A DNA stretch of 42,495 nucleotides from Paraburkholderia elongata (GTDB lineage: Bacteria; Pseudomonadota; Gammaproteobacteria; Burkholderiales; Burkholderiaceae), in the NCBI RefSeq assembly GCF_013177735.1, contig NZ_WOEZ01000037.1, forward strand, positions 1-42,495, read 5' to 3'. The notes under the pieces were generated by a model that made no database searches, was not told the origin of the DNA, and saw only the letters and a program-made list of their open reading frames with translations. This document shows, piece by piece, positions 27,795 to 39,086 of this stretch (the stretch's first letter is position 1; each line of letters begins with the position of its first letter). The position numbers and the translations under genes are program-made.

Positions 27795-27821
27795 TCCAAT
27801 CTCCGTGGTAGGGGATGACAC

Positions 27822-28241
27822 TTAGTACCGTTGCCCCTCGGGGCGCGACTGTACCGCGTAGCTCTCGATCGAGTAGCGGACCCGGCGACCTGCCTCCTCT
27901 TGCCGGACCAGCCGGAAACCGGGTTCGTCTTGCGGCCGATGGACGATGAAGGAGATCACCACCGATTCAATCGTATGCGTCGCGTCGAAGGCCGTGACCC
28001 GAATGTAGTGATTAGGGAAGGTCTTGCGGGCATTGTTGATCTCAAGCATGATCGCGGCTGCATCGCGTAAATCGAACATCGGCAGACCGAACATCTCCCA
28101 GAATGTGTTGCGAGGATGTGGATCGTCGGTGTATTCGATGCCGACCGCCCAGCCCTTATTCAGGCAGTATTCGAGCTGCTTTGATATCTGTCCGTCCGTC
28201 AGATCGGGCAGGAAGGAAAAGGTGCCTTGTGTAATACGCAT
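27822..28241 (-). CDS. cbbS: RuBisCO small subunit, form IC
   Basis: 139 residues from ATG 28241 with GAGGA. Opening MRITQGTFSFLPDLTD and CLNKGWAVGIEYTDDPHPRN, then FWEMFGLPMFDLRD; a C-terminal extension (FRLVRQEEAGRRVRYSIESY) forms the red-type beta-hairpin. It caps the L8S8 complex and lies 47 bases after cbbL. Confidence 0.95.
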   Translation of the reverse strand: MRITQGTFSFLPDLTDGQISKQLEYCLNKGWAVGIEYTDDPHPRNTFWEMFGLPMFDLRDAAAIMLEINNARKTFPNHYIRVTAFDATHTIESVVISFIVHRPQDEPGFRLVRQEEAGRRVRYSIESYAVQSRPEGQRY

Positions 28242-28288
28242 GATGTCCTCTTGTTCTATATTCCTGAATTGCATTGCTCGACGTAGTT

Positions 28289-29758
<1,470 letters not shown>

Positions 29759-29782
29759 TCAGTCCTCTCTCTTGGCGTGGTC

Positions 29783-29834
29783 GGTATAGGAACGTTAAGG
29801 CTATTGAGGCATAAGGTAAATTCAATTATTCTTA
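29783..29834 (-). promoter_or_regulatory. cbbL promoter with candidate CbbR sites
   Basis: Three near-consecutive TNA-N7-TNA units (the CbbR/LysR binding pattern) can be read on the minus strand: 29795-29807, 29812-29824 and 29822-29834. A TATACC -10 candidate lies at 29783-29788, some 25 bases before the start codon. The sites are upstream of and next to the promoter as expected for CbbR activation. Confidence 0.55.
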
Positions 29835-30259
29835 GCAGCGACATAAGAAAAAAGTAAGTCGCGCCCCACGATGGTGGCTTCGTCAAGACTGCTGAGTTCG
29901 TCGAGAAGTATTAAGCGGATCAATCAATTGCCGATCTTGAGGAAGACTTCATGAATCAACGCTGTCCATGTACTCCCCACGATGGGCACGATGGCGACAC
30001 TCACGGAGACTTCGGCTCGCAGTACGAACGGGATACTGGTTCAAGCAGAGCGGTCCGACACCGGCGTTGGGACGAGAGACTAAAACAAAAAAGTACCCGG
30101 CCTTTCGGGATGCGGCAGTGGTTAAAACAGTGCCAATACTTCCTCATCCATGACCGGCTTGGCCGCCCCTTCGATCCATTTGTCACGACGATCGAGGCCA
30201 ACCGAGACGCGTCTCAAGCTAACAATCCTTCGGGTTCTTCTGGAAACTGTCTCTCAGCC
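29835..30259. other. Rest of the cbbL-cbbR intergenic region
   Basis: No gene with a ribosome binding site. The cbbR frame is open from 29951, but the leader has no protein-like features. The cbbR promoter must be here. Confidence 0.45.
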
Positions 30260-31210
30260 ATGTCCCTGCTCCGTTCACTCACACTCCGCCAGTTACAAAT
30301 CTTCGTCGCCGCCGCGCGACACGCGAGCTTTGTGCGCGCCGCCGAAGAGCTGCACCTGAGCCAGCCCGGCGTATCGATGCAACTCAAACAGCTCGAATCT
30401 ATTGTCGGGTTCCCGCTGTTCGAGCGTATCAACCGACAATTGACGCTGACCGAAGTTGGGGATCGCCTACTTCACCACGCGTCGCGCATTCTCGGCGAAA
30501 TTAAGGATGCTGAGGACGGGTTACAAGCCCTGAAGGGCCTTGATCTTGGTTCGATTTCGATCGGCATTATCAGTACGTCGAAATATTTTTTACCAAAACT
30601 TCTCGCGCAGTTCGTGAAACAGCACCCCGGGGTGGACGTAAGGATTTCGGAAGGAAATCGCGAAACGCTGCTTGGCCTGCTGCGAGACAATGCAATCGAT
30701 CTAGCCCTGATGGGACAAGCGCCCCGCGAGCTCGATGCGATATCCGAACCACTCGCCCCGCATCCATATGTCATCGTGGCATCAACCGGGCATCCGCTAC
30801 GCAACGAGAAACGTTTCGACTTGCAGGAATTACGGCACGAGACTTTCTTGCTGCGCGAGCCAGGCTCCGGCACGCGTGCAGTCGCCGAGCGTATGTTCAG
30901 GGATCACCTGTTCACCCCCGCTAAAGTGACCACTCTGGGGAGCAATGAAACTATCAAACAGGCTGCCATGGCGGGCATGGGGATCGGCGTGCTGTCGCTG
31001 CACACTTTGTCGCTTGAATTGAGATCCCGGGAAATTGTGCTCCTTGATGTCCTCGGCACACCGATCGATCGCGCGTGGCATATCGTTCACATGACAAGCA
31101 AATGGTTGTCGCCGGCGAGTCAGGCCTATCGTACATTCCTGCTCGAAAACACGTCGACCTATCTCGAACGGGAATATTCGGAGCTACTGCCAGTTCGTGG
31201 TCGTGATTGA
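30260..31210 (+). CDS. cbbR: LysR-type regulator of CO2 fixation
   Basis: 316 residues from ATG 30260 (MSLLRSLTLRQLQIF is the normal LysR beginning; the longer frame to 29951 is not). N-terminal winged helix: ASFVRAAEELHLSQPGVSMQLKQLE. The effector domain includes SIGIISTSKYFLPKLL and GMGIGVLSLHTLSLEL. It is divergent from cbbL and next to the operator-like repeats, so it should activate the cbb operon in response to a metabolite such as phosphoenolpyruvate, RuBP or NADPH. Confidence 0.95.
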   Translation: MSLLRSLTLRQLQIFVAAARHASFVRAAEELHLSQPGVSMQLKQLESIVGFPLFERINRQLTLTEVGDRLLHHASRILGEIKDAEDGLQALKGLDLGSISIGIISTSKYFLPKLLAQFVKQHPGVDVRISEGNRETLLGLLRDNAIDLALMGQAPRELDAISEPLAPHPYVIVASTGHPLRNEKRFDLQELRHETFLLREPGSGTRAVAERMFRDHLFTPAKVTTLGSNETIKQAAMAGMGIGVLSLHTLSLELRSREIVLLDVLGTPIDRAWHIVHMTSKWLSPASQAYRTFLLENTSTYLEREYSELLPVRGRD

Positions 31211-31341
31211 GGCAAAGACAACCAGTGGCACGAACTTTTCGCTTGCCGCCATCATCAACGGTGCCCGCTCGCCGCGTAAGTTTCCGCCTATATCGAGAAG
31301 GCAGACGATCGCCTAGCCGCCCGGCCGCGCCATGGCTTACA

Positions 31342-31351
31342 ATATGCATAT
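31342..31351. promoter_or_regulatory. Palindrome upstream of the MocR gene
   Basis: ATATGCATAT is a perfect 10-base palindrome 21 bases before the start codon of the MocR-type regulator. It could be an autoregulatory operator, or it may be chance in an AT-rich promoter. Confidence 0.3.
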
Positions 31352-31372
31352 ATCTGGATTTATGAGGGTGCG

Positions 31373-32770
31373 ATGGCCAGAAACGAAGAAGCGGGTACCT
31401 GGACGCCAGTAGTCAGGAAGTCGGATGGGCCAGTTTATCTGGCGATTGCTGACGCGCTCTCGTCAGATATCCTGTCGGGAGTTCTGCCAGAAGGCACACG
31501 GCTGCCCACGCAGCGCAGCCTGGCGGAGGCATTGAGCATCGACTTCACGACCGTCACCCGGGCGTACGCCGAAGCACGCCGCCGCGGTCTCGTGGAGGGC
31601 CGAGTAGGACAAGGCACCTATGTGCGCGCGAAGCCTGTAGCTGTAGAACAGCCCGGGGCCACTGGCGTGATCGACATGAGCATGAACCTGCCGCCGCGCT
31701 TTGATGACGCCGGACTCGTAGCGCGTATGTGGAGCGGAATAGCCAGCCTCGAATCCAGTGGTGGACTCGACCTGCTTCTTCGTTACCAGGAGCCAGGTGG
31801 AGCGGTAGCTGACAGGAGCGCCGGGGCAATGTGGCTGGCTCCGCGGCTTTCGGCGCTTTCGCCTGAACAGGTGATGATTTGCCCCGGAGTCCAAGGTGCA
31901 CTTCTCGCTGTGGTCGGTCTGCTGGCCGCGCCAGGCGATACGATTTGCGCTGAATCGCTGACCTATCCGGGTTTTCGGTCACTAGCTGCACATCTGAGAA
32001 TCCGGCTCGTTCCCGTGGGGATGGACGAGCATGGTGTAATCCCGGAAGCATTCGATTCTGTGTGCCGGACGGACAAACCTAAGGCCCTCTATTGCACACC
32101 GACGCTTCACAACCCGACGACCGCGACCATGCCGTTGAAGCGGCGCGAAGCTATCGTGACTATCGCGCGCAAACACCACGTGCCAATCATCGAGGATGAC
32201 GCTTACGGCATGCTGCCTCGCGAGGCACCTACTCCACTTGCCGCTCTTGCGCCTGAGCTTGTCTATTACATAGCAGGGGTGGCGAAATGTATGTCGCCCG
32301 CCCTTCGGGTGGCTTACGTCGTCCCACCGGATGTCCGCTCCACAACACGCCTGGCCGGCGCCATACGCTCCCTCACGTCGATGGCGTCTCCTTTAACGGC
32401 CGCGGTCGCCACTCGCTGGATCCAGAATGGCACCGCAGACGCCATCGTTGCAGCAATCCGCGACGAAACTGCCGCACGACAGGAAATCGCAAGCGCCCTT
32501 CTGCCGCCTGGCGCATTCCTCGCGAGCCCCGAGGGCTTTCACCTATGGCTGCCAATCCCTGCCCCTTGGACGCGTGCGGAGTTCACCACCCGGCTTCGTC
32601 TGCTCGGCATTGGCGTCGTTGGAAGCGATGCTTTCGCGTTGGGACCCGCTCCCGAAGCCGTACGCCTAGGCTTGGGTGCGCCCGCCTCCCGAGAAGAACT
32701 GCGGAGGAGCTTGCAGATTGTTGCCGACCTCGTCGACGAACAACCCGCACTCTCGTCAATGGTTGTTTGA
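31373..32770 (+). CDS. GntR/MocR-type regulator with aminotransferase-like domain
   Basis: 465 residues. N-terminal GntR winged helix (18-85; GTRLPTQRSLAEALSIDFTT, ARRRGLVEGRVGQGTYV). The aminotransferase class I/II fold domain has N247 (LHNPTT), D276 (EDDAYG) and the PLP lysine K305 (AGVAKCMSPALRVAY). MocR proteins sense PLP or amino compounds and regulate adjacent genes, but nothing beside it is an obvious target. It converges with cbbK (13 bases between stops). Its link with the cbb region may be only positional. An alternative name, aminotransferase, is unlikely because the DNA-binding domain is intact. Confidence 0.9.
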   Translation: MARNEEAGTWTPVVRKSDGPVYLAIADALSSDILSGVLPEGTRLPTQRSLAEALSIDFTTVTRAYAEARRRGLVEGRVGQGTYVRAKPVAVEQPGATGVIDMSMNLPPRFDDAGLVARMWSGIASLESSGGLDLLLRYQEPGGAVADRSAGAMWLAPRLSALSPEQVMICPGVQGALLAVVGLLAAPGDTICAESLTYPGFRSLAAHLRIRLVPVGMDEHGVIPEAFDSVCRTDKPKALYCTPTLHNPTTATMPLKRREAIVTIARKHHVPIIEDDAYGMLPREAPTPLAALAPELVYYIAGVAKCMSPALRVAYVVPPDVRSTTRLAGAIRSLTSMASPLTAAVATRWIQNGTADAIVAAIRDETAARQEIASALLPPGAFLASPEGFHLWLPIPAPWTRAEFTTRLRLLGIGVVGSDAFALGPAPEAVRLGLGAPASREELRRSLQIVADLVDEQPALSSMVV

Positions 32771-32783
32771 TCTCGGCGGTGCG

Positions 32784-33977
32784 TTAAGCCCGCGATTCCA
32801 GGACTTCGACTGCAGGCAGCTTCTTGCCCTCGAGGAACTCGAGGAAGGCACCGCCGCCCGTCGAAATGTAGCTGACCTTGTCGTGGATGCCGTACTTGGC
32901 AATCGCCGCGAGCGTGTCACCACCGCCTGCAATCGAGAACGCCGACGACCTGACGATGGCGTCAGCCAGCGTCTTCGTGCCGTTGCCGAACTGGTCGAAT
33001 TCGAACACGCCGACCGGACCATTCCACACGATCGTGCTGGCTTTTTCCAGTTGCGCGGCCAGTGCCCTAGCGGTTTCCGGTCCGATGTCGAGGATCAGGT
33101 CGTCGTCTTGAACATCGGCAACTGCCTTGACTTCAGCCTTGGCGGTCGGCGAGAACTCCTTCGCCGTGACCACGTCGGTCGGGATCGGCACGGAGGCGCC
33201 GCGGGCTTTCGCTGCGTCGATGATGGCCTTGGCTTCGTTGACCAGATCGGCTTCGGCGAGCGACTTGCCGATCTTCAGGCCGGCCGCCAGCATGAACGTA
33301 TTGGCGATGCCACCGCCCACGATCAGCTGGTCGACCTTGTCAGCGAGCGACTTCAGAATGGTCAGCTTGGTGGACACCTTCGAGCCGGCGACGATCGCCA
33401 CCAGCGGACGCCTCGGCGCACCCAGCGCCTTGCCGAGCGCTTCGAGTTCAGCGGCTAGCAGCGGGCCGGCGCACGCGATCGGCGCGTACTTGGCGATGCC
33501 GTGCGTGGTAGCTTCGGCGCGGTGCGCGGTGCCGAATGCGTCGTTCACGTAGATGTCGCAGAGCTTCGCCATTTTCTGCGCGAGCTCGTCAGAATCTTTC
33601 TTTTCGCCCTTGTTGACGCGGCAGTTTTCCAGCAGCACGACCTGGCCTGGCGTCACGTTCACGCCGTTTTCGACCCAGTTGGCGACCAGCTGCACTTCAC
33701 GGCCGAGCACCTCGGATAGACGCTTCGCGACCGGCGCAAGCGAGTCTTCCGGCTTGAATTCGCCTTCGGTCGGGCGGCCCAGGTGCGATGTGACCATCAC
33801 GGCGGCGCCTGCGTCCAGCGCGGCCTTGATCGCCGGCACGGAGGCGCGGATGCGGGTGTCTTCGGTGATGTTGCCTTGATCGTCCTGCGGCACGTTCAGG
33901 TCCGCGCGAATGAACACGCGTTTGCCGGTTAGTTTGCCTTCGGTGATCAGATCAGAGAGACGCAATACCTTATTCAT
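32784..33977 (-). CDS. cbbK: Phosphoglycerate kinase
   Basis: 397 residues from ATG 33977. [60 protein letters not shown] and the C-terminal [14 protein letters not shown] loop are typical. It phosphorylates 3-phosphoglycerate in the CBB cycle (and glycolysis). It lies apart from the main cbb operon behind cbbR and the MocR gene. It appears richer in G+C at third positions than neighbouring regulators, so it may instead be the housekeeping pgk. Confidence 0.93.
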   Translation of the reverse strand: MNKVLRLSDLITEGKLTGKRVFIRADLNVPQDDQGNITEDTRIRASVPAIKAALDAGAAVMVTSHLGRPTEGEFKPEDSLAPVAKRLSEVLGREVQLVANWVENGVNVTPGQVVLLENCRVNKGEKKDSDELAQKMAKLCDIYVNDAFGTAHRAEATTHGIAKYAPIACAGPLLAAELEALGKALGAPRRPLVAIVAGSKVSTKLTILKSLADKVDQLIVGGGIANTFMLAAGLKIGKSLAEADLVNEAKAIIDAAKARGASVPIPTDVVTAKEFSPTAKAEVKAVADVQDDDLILDIGPETARALAAQLEKASTIVWNGPVGVFEFDQFGNGTKTLADAIVRSSAFSIAGGGDTLAAIAKYGIHDKVSYISTGGGAFLEFLEGKKLPAVEVLESRA

Positions 33978-34061
33978 GAGCGTTTGTGTGCGAGTTGATT
34001 GGAGGACGATGACGAGCAATGCGCGAACTTCACTGCGGCGCCAGCACGTTCTGCATGCGTA

Positions 34062-34691
34062 CTACTCGTTACGAAAGACGAACCAAATCAGGTTCGCAGG
34101 CTTGTCGGTGGTATTTTCCCAATGATGAGGCAAGTCACCGCTGAAGTGCAGTGAATCACCTGCCTTCAACTGGAAGTCCTGATCACCGACCCGAAAAGAG
34201 ACTTCGCCCGAAATGACGTGTACAAGTTCTTCACCGGGGTGCTGGAGAAGATTCCGCCCGCTCGTTGCTCCTGGGATCATGCGGGCAACTGCTGCAGCTA
34301 TTCGAAACTGTCGATAGGAACCGGAAATGCCTTCCAGACTAATGCCTTTGTGAGGGGTATAGACGGCTTGACGTTCCGTGGCGCCCGTGAACTGAACAGG
34401 ATCGGGGATCGCTTCGTCCTCCTGGAGGAGAGAGCTAACCGAAACTCCCAAGGCCGCGCCGAGCTTGAGCAATGTGGTGATGGTGGGCACCATACTGCTT
34501 CGCTCAATCTTGTGAATGGCTGCTGACGAGACATCACTTTTCACTGCCAGCTGGTGCAAGGACAACCCCTGGTCGTTGCGAAGAAGTGCTATCCGCTGCC
34601 CTACCCCGTTGACTATTTCAGCTACGTCCCTTTGCCCTTTAACAGGCTCATCCAGGGCAACTTTCGCCGTTTTGGTCCTTCTTGTAGCCAA
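34062..34691 (-). CDS. XRE-family regulator with cupin domain
   Basis: 209 residues; the start is a TTG at 34691 with GGAGG five bases before it. Helix-turn-helix: LRNDQGLSLHQLAVKSDVSS then AAIHKIERSSMVPTI. The C-terminal cupin is a small-molecule-binding barrel (GEELVHVISGEVSFRVGDQD, GDSLHFSGDLPHHWEN). Such proteins repress catabolic or amine/sulfur-metabolism genes and are relieved by their ligand. Target unknown; it is upstream of cbbK on the same strand. Confidence 0.88.
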   Translation of the reverse strand: MATRRTKTAKVALDEPVKGQRDVAEIVNGVGQRIALLRNDQGLSLHQLAVKSDVSSAAIHKIERSSMVPTITTLLKLGAALGVSVSSLLQEDEAIPDPVQFTGATERQAVYTPHKGISLEGISGSYRQFRIAAAVARMIPGATSGRNLLQHPGEELVHVISGEVSFRVGDQDFQLKAGDSLHFSGDLPHHWENTTDKPANLIWFVFRNE

Positions 34692-35689
34692 CAGATCCTC
34701 CAGAGAAAAATAGTTAATTTGCCTTAATAGGTGTCCACGGCGTCATCAGATATCGAAGAATAATCTAGACAAGCTCGTTGACAGAATCGCCGACTGGAGG
34801 GCAGTTTACTGTCAAAAATAGCGCCAGATCAAGAAAAGAACCAGTCTTCACCCGCCGGAAATATCTCGAACCCTCCCCAGCCATCTGCCCGGTCTGCGGC
34901 ACGTTAGTTTCTCTCATCAGGAATCCATTCGGTGCGGTCCTTAAAGCCATCTTTCGCACCGCAACGATGCGACGGCCAACGGCACAACTCAACAGTGGCA
35001 TTTTTCGTGCGAAATCCAGCGATAGTCGTTGTCGGAGATGCTCGCAGTATAACGTTGCGAGGCCACGACCCGCATGGATTCGACGGACAATACATAACGA
35101 CCTTCTGGACCAAACCGTCGGATATAGCGCTAGAAGCACAAACACCCAAAGTTAATGGTCGCCTCGCGCGCGCATATTGAGCGCCGGCGGGCTCCGGGTT
35201 CTTACGCAACCGTTTGAGGCAGACACCCAGGCACACTTGTGCCTACAGAATCGTTTCCATAACGATCCCTGCGGGAAGCTCTCGCTGGTGCGCTAGTGTG
35301 CTGGTGCACCGTCATCGCACATTCCCTGGCTTTGTCGAGTGCGTTGCCATGTCCGTCCGCATCCGAGCACAGGGTTCCTGCGTTTTTCATCCCAACCGCA
35401 TTGGGCCCACGCTTCCCTTTCACCAACTATCGACGGACCCTCACACAGGTATTGCAGTCAACACTAGTGACAGTATCTCTACTGAAAAAAGATACGCCTT
35501 CGGATCGTTGGTTTGCACTTGTCTTTCCGATGCGTACCCCACATTCTCGAAATGACTTTTACACCATCGCCCCCGAGCCCTCTGAACTTAGTGGCGTCGG
35601 GCAATTTGAAGGCTGCCCACGCAAGTCGGCTTCGAAAGATCCGGCCTCCAATCTTTGATACAGCAAGATAGCGGTCTGCCTGCGTTCGT
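34692..35689. other. About 1 kb without an intact gene
   Basis: Frames of up to 126 codons exist on both strands with no ribosome binding site or motif I can name. The codon pattern is irregular. It may be decayed DNA flanking the IS701-like remnant. Confidence 0.4.
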
Positions 35690-36290
35690 GACACACAGTA
35701 AAGTCTCAGTTGTCACGGGGCCAGCGACGCACAAACACGTATTCGGTATGCGGTACGGCCGAGAGCAAGTTGACCGGCATGCTGTCATCGGAGAGATGAC
35801 GCGAGCGATTGAATTGGCAACTCGACGCACCTCATACTGCTCAAACTTGCATTCGTCCCTGACTGCTCCCAAACCGCTCGTGAGTTCGTATCGCTCGCAG
35901 GCGACGGCTTCGACCGTTGCAGCACCGAGCCTTCGTGGTCGATGAAATACCACGCCGCCGCAAATGGCATAGCGGAGGAATAGCCGGCCTAGCCGTTCTC
36001 TGTGCGCGCCGCCGCGCTGCAATATTGGCGCTGGACACCGGCTCAGCGCTCACGCTTCCTGCCTGAGCCAGTCCCGTAGGCAATCAGCACCGAGTCACGC
36101 ATGTCCAAGCTTCAACGACCTGTTGCCTCACTACGTCGCTTGCCGCATTCCTCCGTGCCCGTTCAAGCAGATGTCGTATGCCGTCCGGTATCGTCTCGCC
36201 GGTCAATTCGGCAAGTGATTCCGCCGCTCATGTGCCCTAGCACGCCAAGCAGCCCCTTAACATAGTTCACCGGGCGCTTAGGCATTCCGG
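35690..36290 (-). pseudogene. IS701-like transposase remnant with frameshifts
   Basis: Read on the minus strand, successive frames give RPVNYVKGLLGVL, LTGETIPDGIRHLLERAR, VQRQYCSAAARTENG, LFLRYAICGGVVFHRPRR and NSIARVISPMT. These follow the order of IS701-type DDE transposases (KGLL, TPDGVQHLL, RQYSGTAGRIEN, VFLxYAS, ERAI). Stops and frameshifts separate them, so the element is dead. Confidence 0.6.
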
Positions 36291-36522
36291 ATGTCGGAAG
36301 AGCCATCCAGGTCGTTCGTGCGACACATCCAGTTCGCACTCTTACGCCTTCGCGACTACCCGCACCGCCTGTTACGTCGTAAACGTGATCAACTGTCGTT
36401 TCAATTTACAACTGCAATAATCTCATGGGCGACCAGATCATCCCAGTTGCCGAAACCTCGGCACGATGTGTTTCGAAGCAAGCATCCGATGCGAACGGCG
36501 CGACAAAACCTCACTGGCTGAG
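36291..36522. other. Region downstream of the coenzyme M operon
   Basis: No gene recognised. The end of the XcbC-like gene at 36523 has no obvious hairpin terminator in the first hundred bases. Confidence 0.35.
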
Positions 36523-38046
36523 TTATCGCCGACCTCCCGCAAGGAACCACTCTACGCGGCTCAAAAGATCACTTTCGACCTGCGTAAACCTAGCGAGTTG
36601 GCCTTCGGCATGAGAAACCATCTGGCTTGCCAGCGCCACGTCGCGTTCAGCCATTGCAGCCACCACGTCCGGCGCCGCCCCTCCAGAAGCGGTACGAGTG
36701 GCCACAATCGCCCGAGGGTCTAAAGCGCGTGCGAGGTCATCGGGATTGAGCGAGAGCGCCGGAATCCCGACTAATTGAGCCGCCTCGTCAATCGCTCGCG
36801 AATCTATGTCAATTCCGCGCAATCCCTTCCGACTGGCACTCTTGACAGCCTCACCAACAACCCGATAGGAGGTCCGATAGTCAATCCCGGTAGCAAGCAT
36901 GATGTGCTCGGCTAGATCGGTCGCCTGACTAAAGCCGCCTTCGAGGACTTGCCACATGCGGGCGTCATTCACAGTGAGCGTCGAGACCACGCCTCGCATC
37001 AAGTTACTAATCTTCGCTGAAAGTTCAAGCGCCCGCGGTATTTCCCCATACGCGAAGATCAGGTTGTCGCTACGCGCTGAAGGGCTCTTCACAACGGCCA
37101 GAAACCCGGTCAGACGCCCAATTAGCACGCCGCAGCTTCCGCGAACGATGGACAGCGAATACGGGTTACGTTTCTGCGGCATCAATACAGAGGCACGCGT
37201 ATAGGGACCAGCGAGGTCGACGTAGTCAAACTCCTGGCTCGACCAGATCTCCAGGTCTTCGGCCAACTTGGACTGATTCAACAACACGCTCGCGCTGGTG
37301 GCCAGGACATCGACAAAGCCGTCTGTCTGCCACATCGCGTCCCGCGTGTGATCGATCACCCCGTCAAAGCCTAGCAGGTTGGCAAAGTGTGTGCGGTCGC
37401 CAAGCAACCGGCTCCCATTGACGCAACCGGCGCCGCCCGGGCTCTGGTTGATCTCGCCGAGTGCATCCAGCAGCCGTTTGCCGTCGCGCAGTACAGGGGG
37501 GACGAACGCCAGCAGGTAGTGCCCAAAAGTAGACGGCTGAGCCTGTTGGAGATAGGTCTGGTCAGCCATAAACACCTCGCGGTGCCGCGCAGCAACCGTT
37601 GCAGTGGCCTCGGCAAAAGCGGCCGCCGATTGCAGCAGCTCGGCGGTCAGCCGACGCAGAACGATGCGCAGTGCCACGCGCGCAGCCTCGCGCCGAGGCC
37701 TGCCGGCGTGCAGCCACCCGGCCGCATCACCGATACGCGCAGCGAAGTGTCGTTCACGGGAGTTGTACGGTTCACCGTAACGGGCGTCGTAGGGAAAGTC
37801 GGCAGCATCGACGCGATAGGCGTCGACAAGCACGCCCAACAGCGCACGCGCAGCAGCGTCGGGAATGATCCCTCGGTGATGCAGATCGAGGACATGTCCT
37901 AAGTCTGCCACGTTAAGTCCGTGGTGCAAGTACGGCGCGTCCGCTATCTCCCACGCAAAGCCCGTATCGATTAGTTCTTGTGCTGGTGCGTCCGAAGAAG
38001 GCCCCTCAAATCGACGAGGTGGGTTACCTTTGCCAGTAAAAGTCAT
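36523..38046 (-). CDS. Argininosuccinate-lyase-like lyase of the coenzyme M operon (XcbC-like)
   Basis: 507 residues from ATG 38046, which shares ATGA with the upstream PLP gene stop; AGAGGA is eight bases before it. Aspartase/fumarase-superfamily lyase: DQTYLQQAQPSTFGH (162-176, acid/base histidine H176) and signature LMPQKRNPYS (288-297) with candidate catalytic S286. It is closest in form to argininosuccinate lyase, yet no other arginine gene is present. In Xanthobacter autotrophicus Py2 two superfamily members, XcbB1 and XcbC1, take part in coenzyme M synthesis. The exact step of this one (probably late, at thiol addition or release) is inferred. The first 30 residues are unlike arginine-pathway enzymes. 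It is the last gene of the five-gene operon. Confidence 0.72.
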   Translation of the reverse strand: MTFTGKGNPPRRFEGPSSDAPAQELIDTGFAWEIADAPYLHHGLNVADLGHVLDLHHRGIIPDAAARALLGVLVDAYRVDAADFPYDARYGEPYNSRERHFAARIGDAAGWLHAGRPRREAARVALRIVLRRLTAELLQSAAAFAEATATVAARHREVFMADQTYLQQAQPSTFGHYLLAFVPPVLRDGKRLLDALGEINQSPGGAGCVNGSRLLGDRTHFANLLGFDGVIDHTRDAMWQTDGFVDVLATSASVLLNQSKLAEDLEIWSSQEFDYVDLAGPYTRASVLMPQKRNPYSLSIVRGSCGVLIGRLTGFLAVVKSPSARSDNLIFAYGEIPRALELSAKISNLMRGVVSTLTVNDARMWQVLEGGFSQATDLAEHIMLATGIDYRTSYRVVGEAVKSASRKGLRGIDIDSRAIDEAAQLVGIPALSLNPDDLARALDPRAIVATRTASGGAAPDVVAAMAERDVALASQMVSHAEGQLARFTQVESDLLSRVEWFLAGGRR

Positions 38047-39086
38047 TGTTTGCATTCCTCTGTGGAGAGCGCTTCCCAATCTGCGCTTCGACCCGAAAAG
38101 CGGTCGACGACTCCGAGCGTTCCACCCGTGTGCCAATACACAACTGGCCGCGAAAGTTGACTTGCCGACTCGCGAATCCACCGCATCGCCTTGCCGTTGT
38201 AGGTCGTGTCAACGAGGAACCGTGTCTGGCGGCTGATTTCCTCCACCAACTCAATATCCGACACATCCGCGACACCGAACCCTGCGCTGCGCCCGTCCAC
38301 CAAGCGCCATCGGCAGCGACTTGCCAGCGGACGAAGGACGCTCTCTGCCGCGGTCGCTCCACAACCGCGGACAACTGATTCGATGGTTTCTCGCATCTCA
38401 TCGGGCGGTCTGGAAACACTCACTCCGACAATCTCGACGTCCAACGCATCCGTCAGACTTCCGGCGTCGAGCGCGTATGTCCATCCTGTAATCAAGCCAG
38501 CGATCGTACCGCCGGAGCCGACAGGGACCACGACGGTGATGGCATCGATTCCGAGCTGCTTTAGCTGTGCGCTCAATTCGAGCGCAGCATTCGCGAACCC
38601 AAGCGCGCCAACAGCCGATGCCCCGCCACGGGGCAGCACATAAGGACGTTTTCCCTGGGCACGAAGTCGACTGGCAACGACCTCCGCTGTAGCATCCATG
38701 GTCTCGCGATCTGATGAGCCAGTAAATTCCACCACCGCACCCGACTGAATCGAAACTTCGAATGCTGCTGGTATACGGGAAGGACGCTGACCATAGCTAA
38801 CGTGGTGAACCGCAAGGCCACGTTGGGAGCACGCCGCGACCATGAGCGCTGCGAAGTTCGACGTCGGACCGCCGCACACGACAACGGTATCGGCCCCCTG
38901 ATGGAGAGCATCGCCTAAGATGAACTCGATCGGTCTTACCTTGTTGCCACCCCACGAATACCCGGTCAGGTCATCCCGCTTAACCCACAAGGCATCGACC
39001 CCGAGTACCGCTCCAAGGTCAGAAGCCTGCTCGCAGGGCGTGGGGAAAGACCCGAGCCGAGCCCGGGGAATTTCGTTCATTGCCAT
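38043..39086 (-). CDS. xcbD: PLP-dependent cysteine-desulfhydrase-like enzyme of the coenzyme M operon (XcbD-like)
   Basis: 347 residues from ATG 39086 (GGAG eight bases upstream; a second ATG at 39080 overlaps the preceding stop). Fold type II: WVKRDDLTGYSWGGNKVRP with PLP lysine K49, TSNFAALMVAACSQRGLAV, and the phosphate loop VPVGSGGTIAGL. Closest families are D-cysteine desulfhydrase and ACC deaminase. In bacterial coenzyme M synthesis the homologue XcbD1 acts in the sulfur-insertion stage, probably taking sulfur from cysteine. Both neighbours overlap it by stop/start codons, so it belongs to this operon and not to general cysteine metabolism. Confidence 0.78.
   Translation of the reverse strand: MAMNEIPRARLGSFPTPCEQASDLGAVLGVDALWVKRDDLTGYSWGGNKVRPIEFILGDALHQGADTVVVCGGPTSNFAALMVAACSQRGLAVHHVSYGQRPSRIPAAFEVSIQSGAVVEFTGSSDRETMDATAEVVASRLRAQGKRPYVLPRGGASAVGALGFANAALELSAQLKQLGIDAITVVVPVGSGGTIAGLITGWTYALDAGSLTDALDVEIVGVSVSRPPDEMRETIESVVRGCGATAAESVLRPLASRCRWRLVDGRSAGFGVADVSDIELVEEISRQTRFLVDTTYNGKAMRWIRESASQLSRPVVYWHTGGTLGVVDRFSGRSADWEALSTEECKQ

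Noticed and set aside
31373..32770. Kynurenine or aspartate-type aminotransferase
   Set aside because: A full GntR DNA-binding domain precedes the aminotransferase-like domain, typical of MocR regulators.
36523..38046. Argininosuccinate lyase of arginine synthesis
   Set aside because: The operon context (overlap with the PLP enzyme and phosphosulfolactate synthase in the same unit) and divergent N-terminus favour the coenzyme M role.
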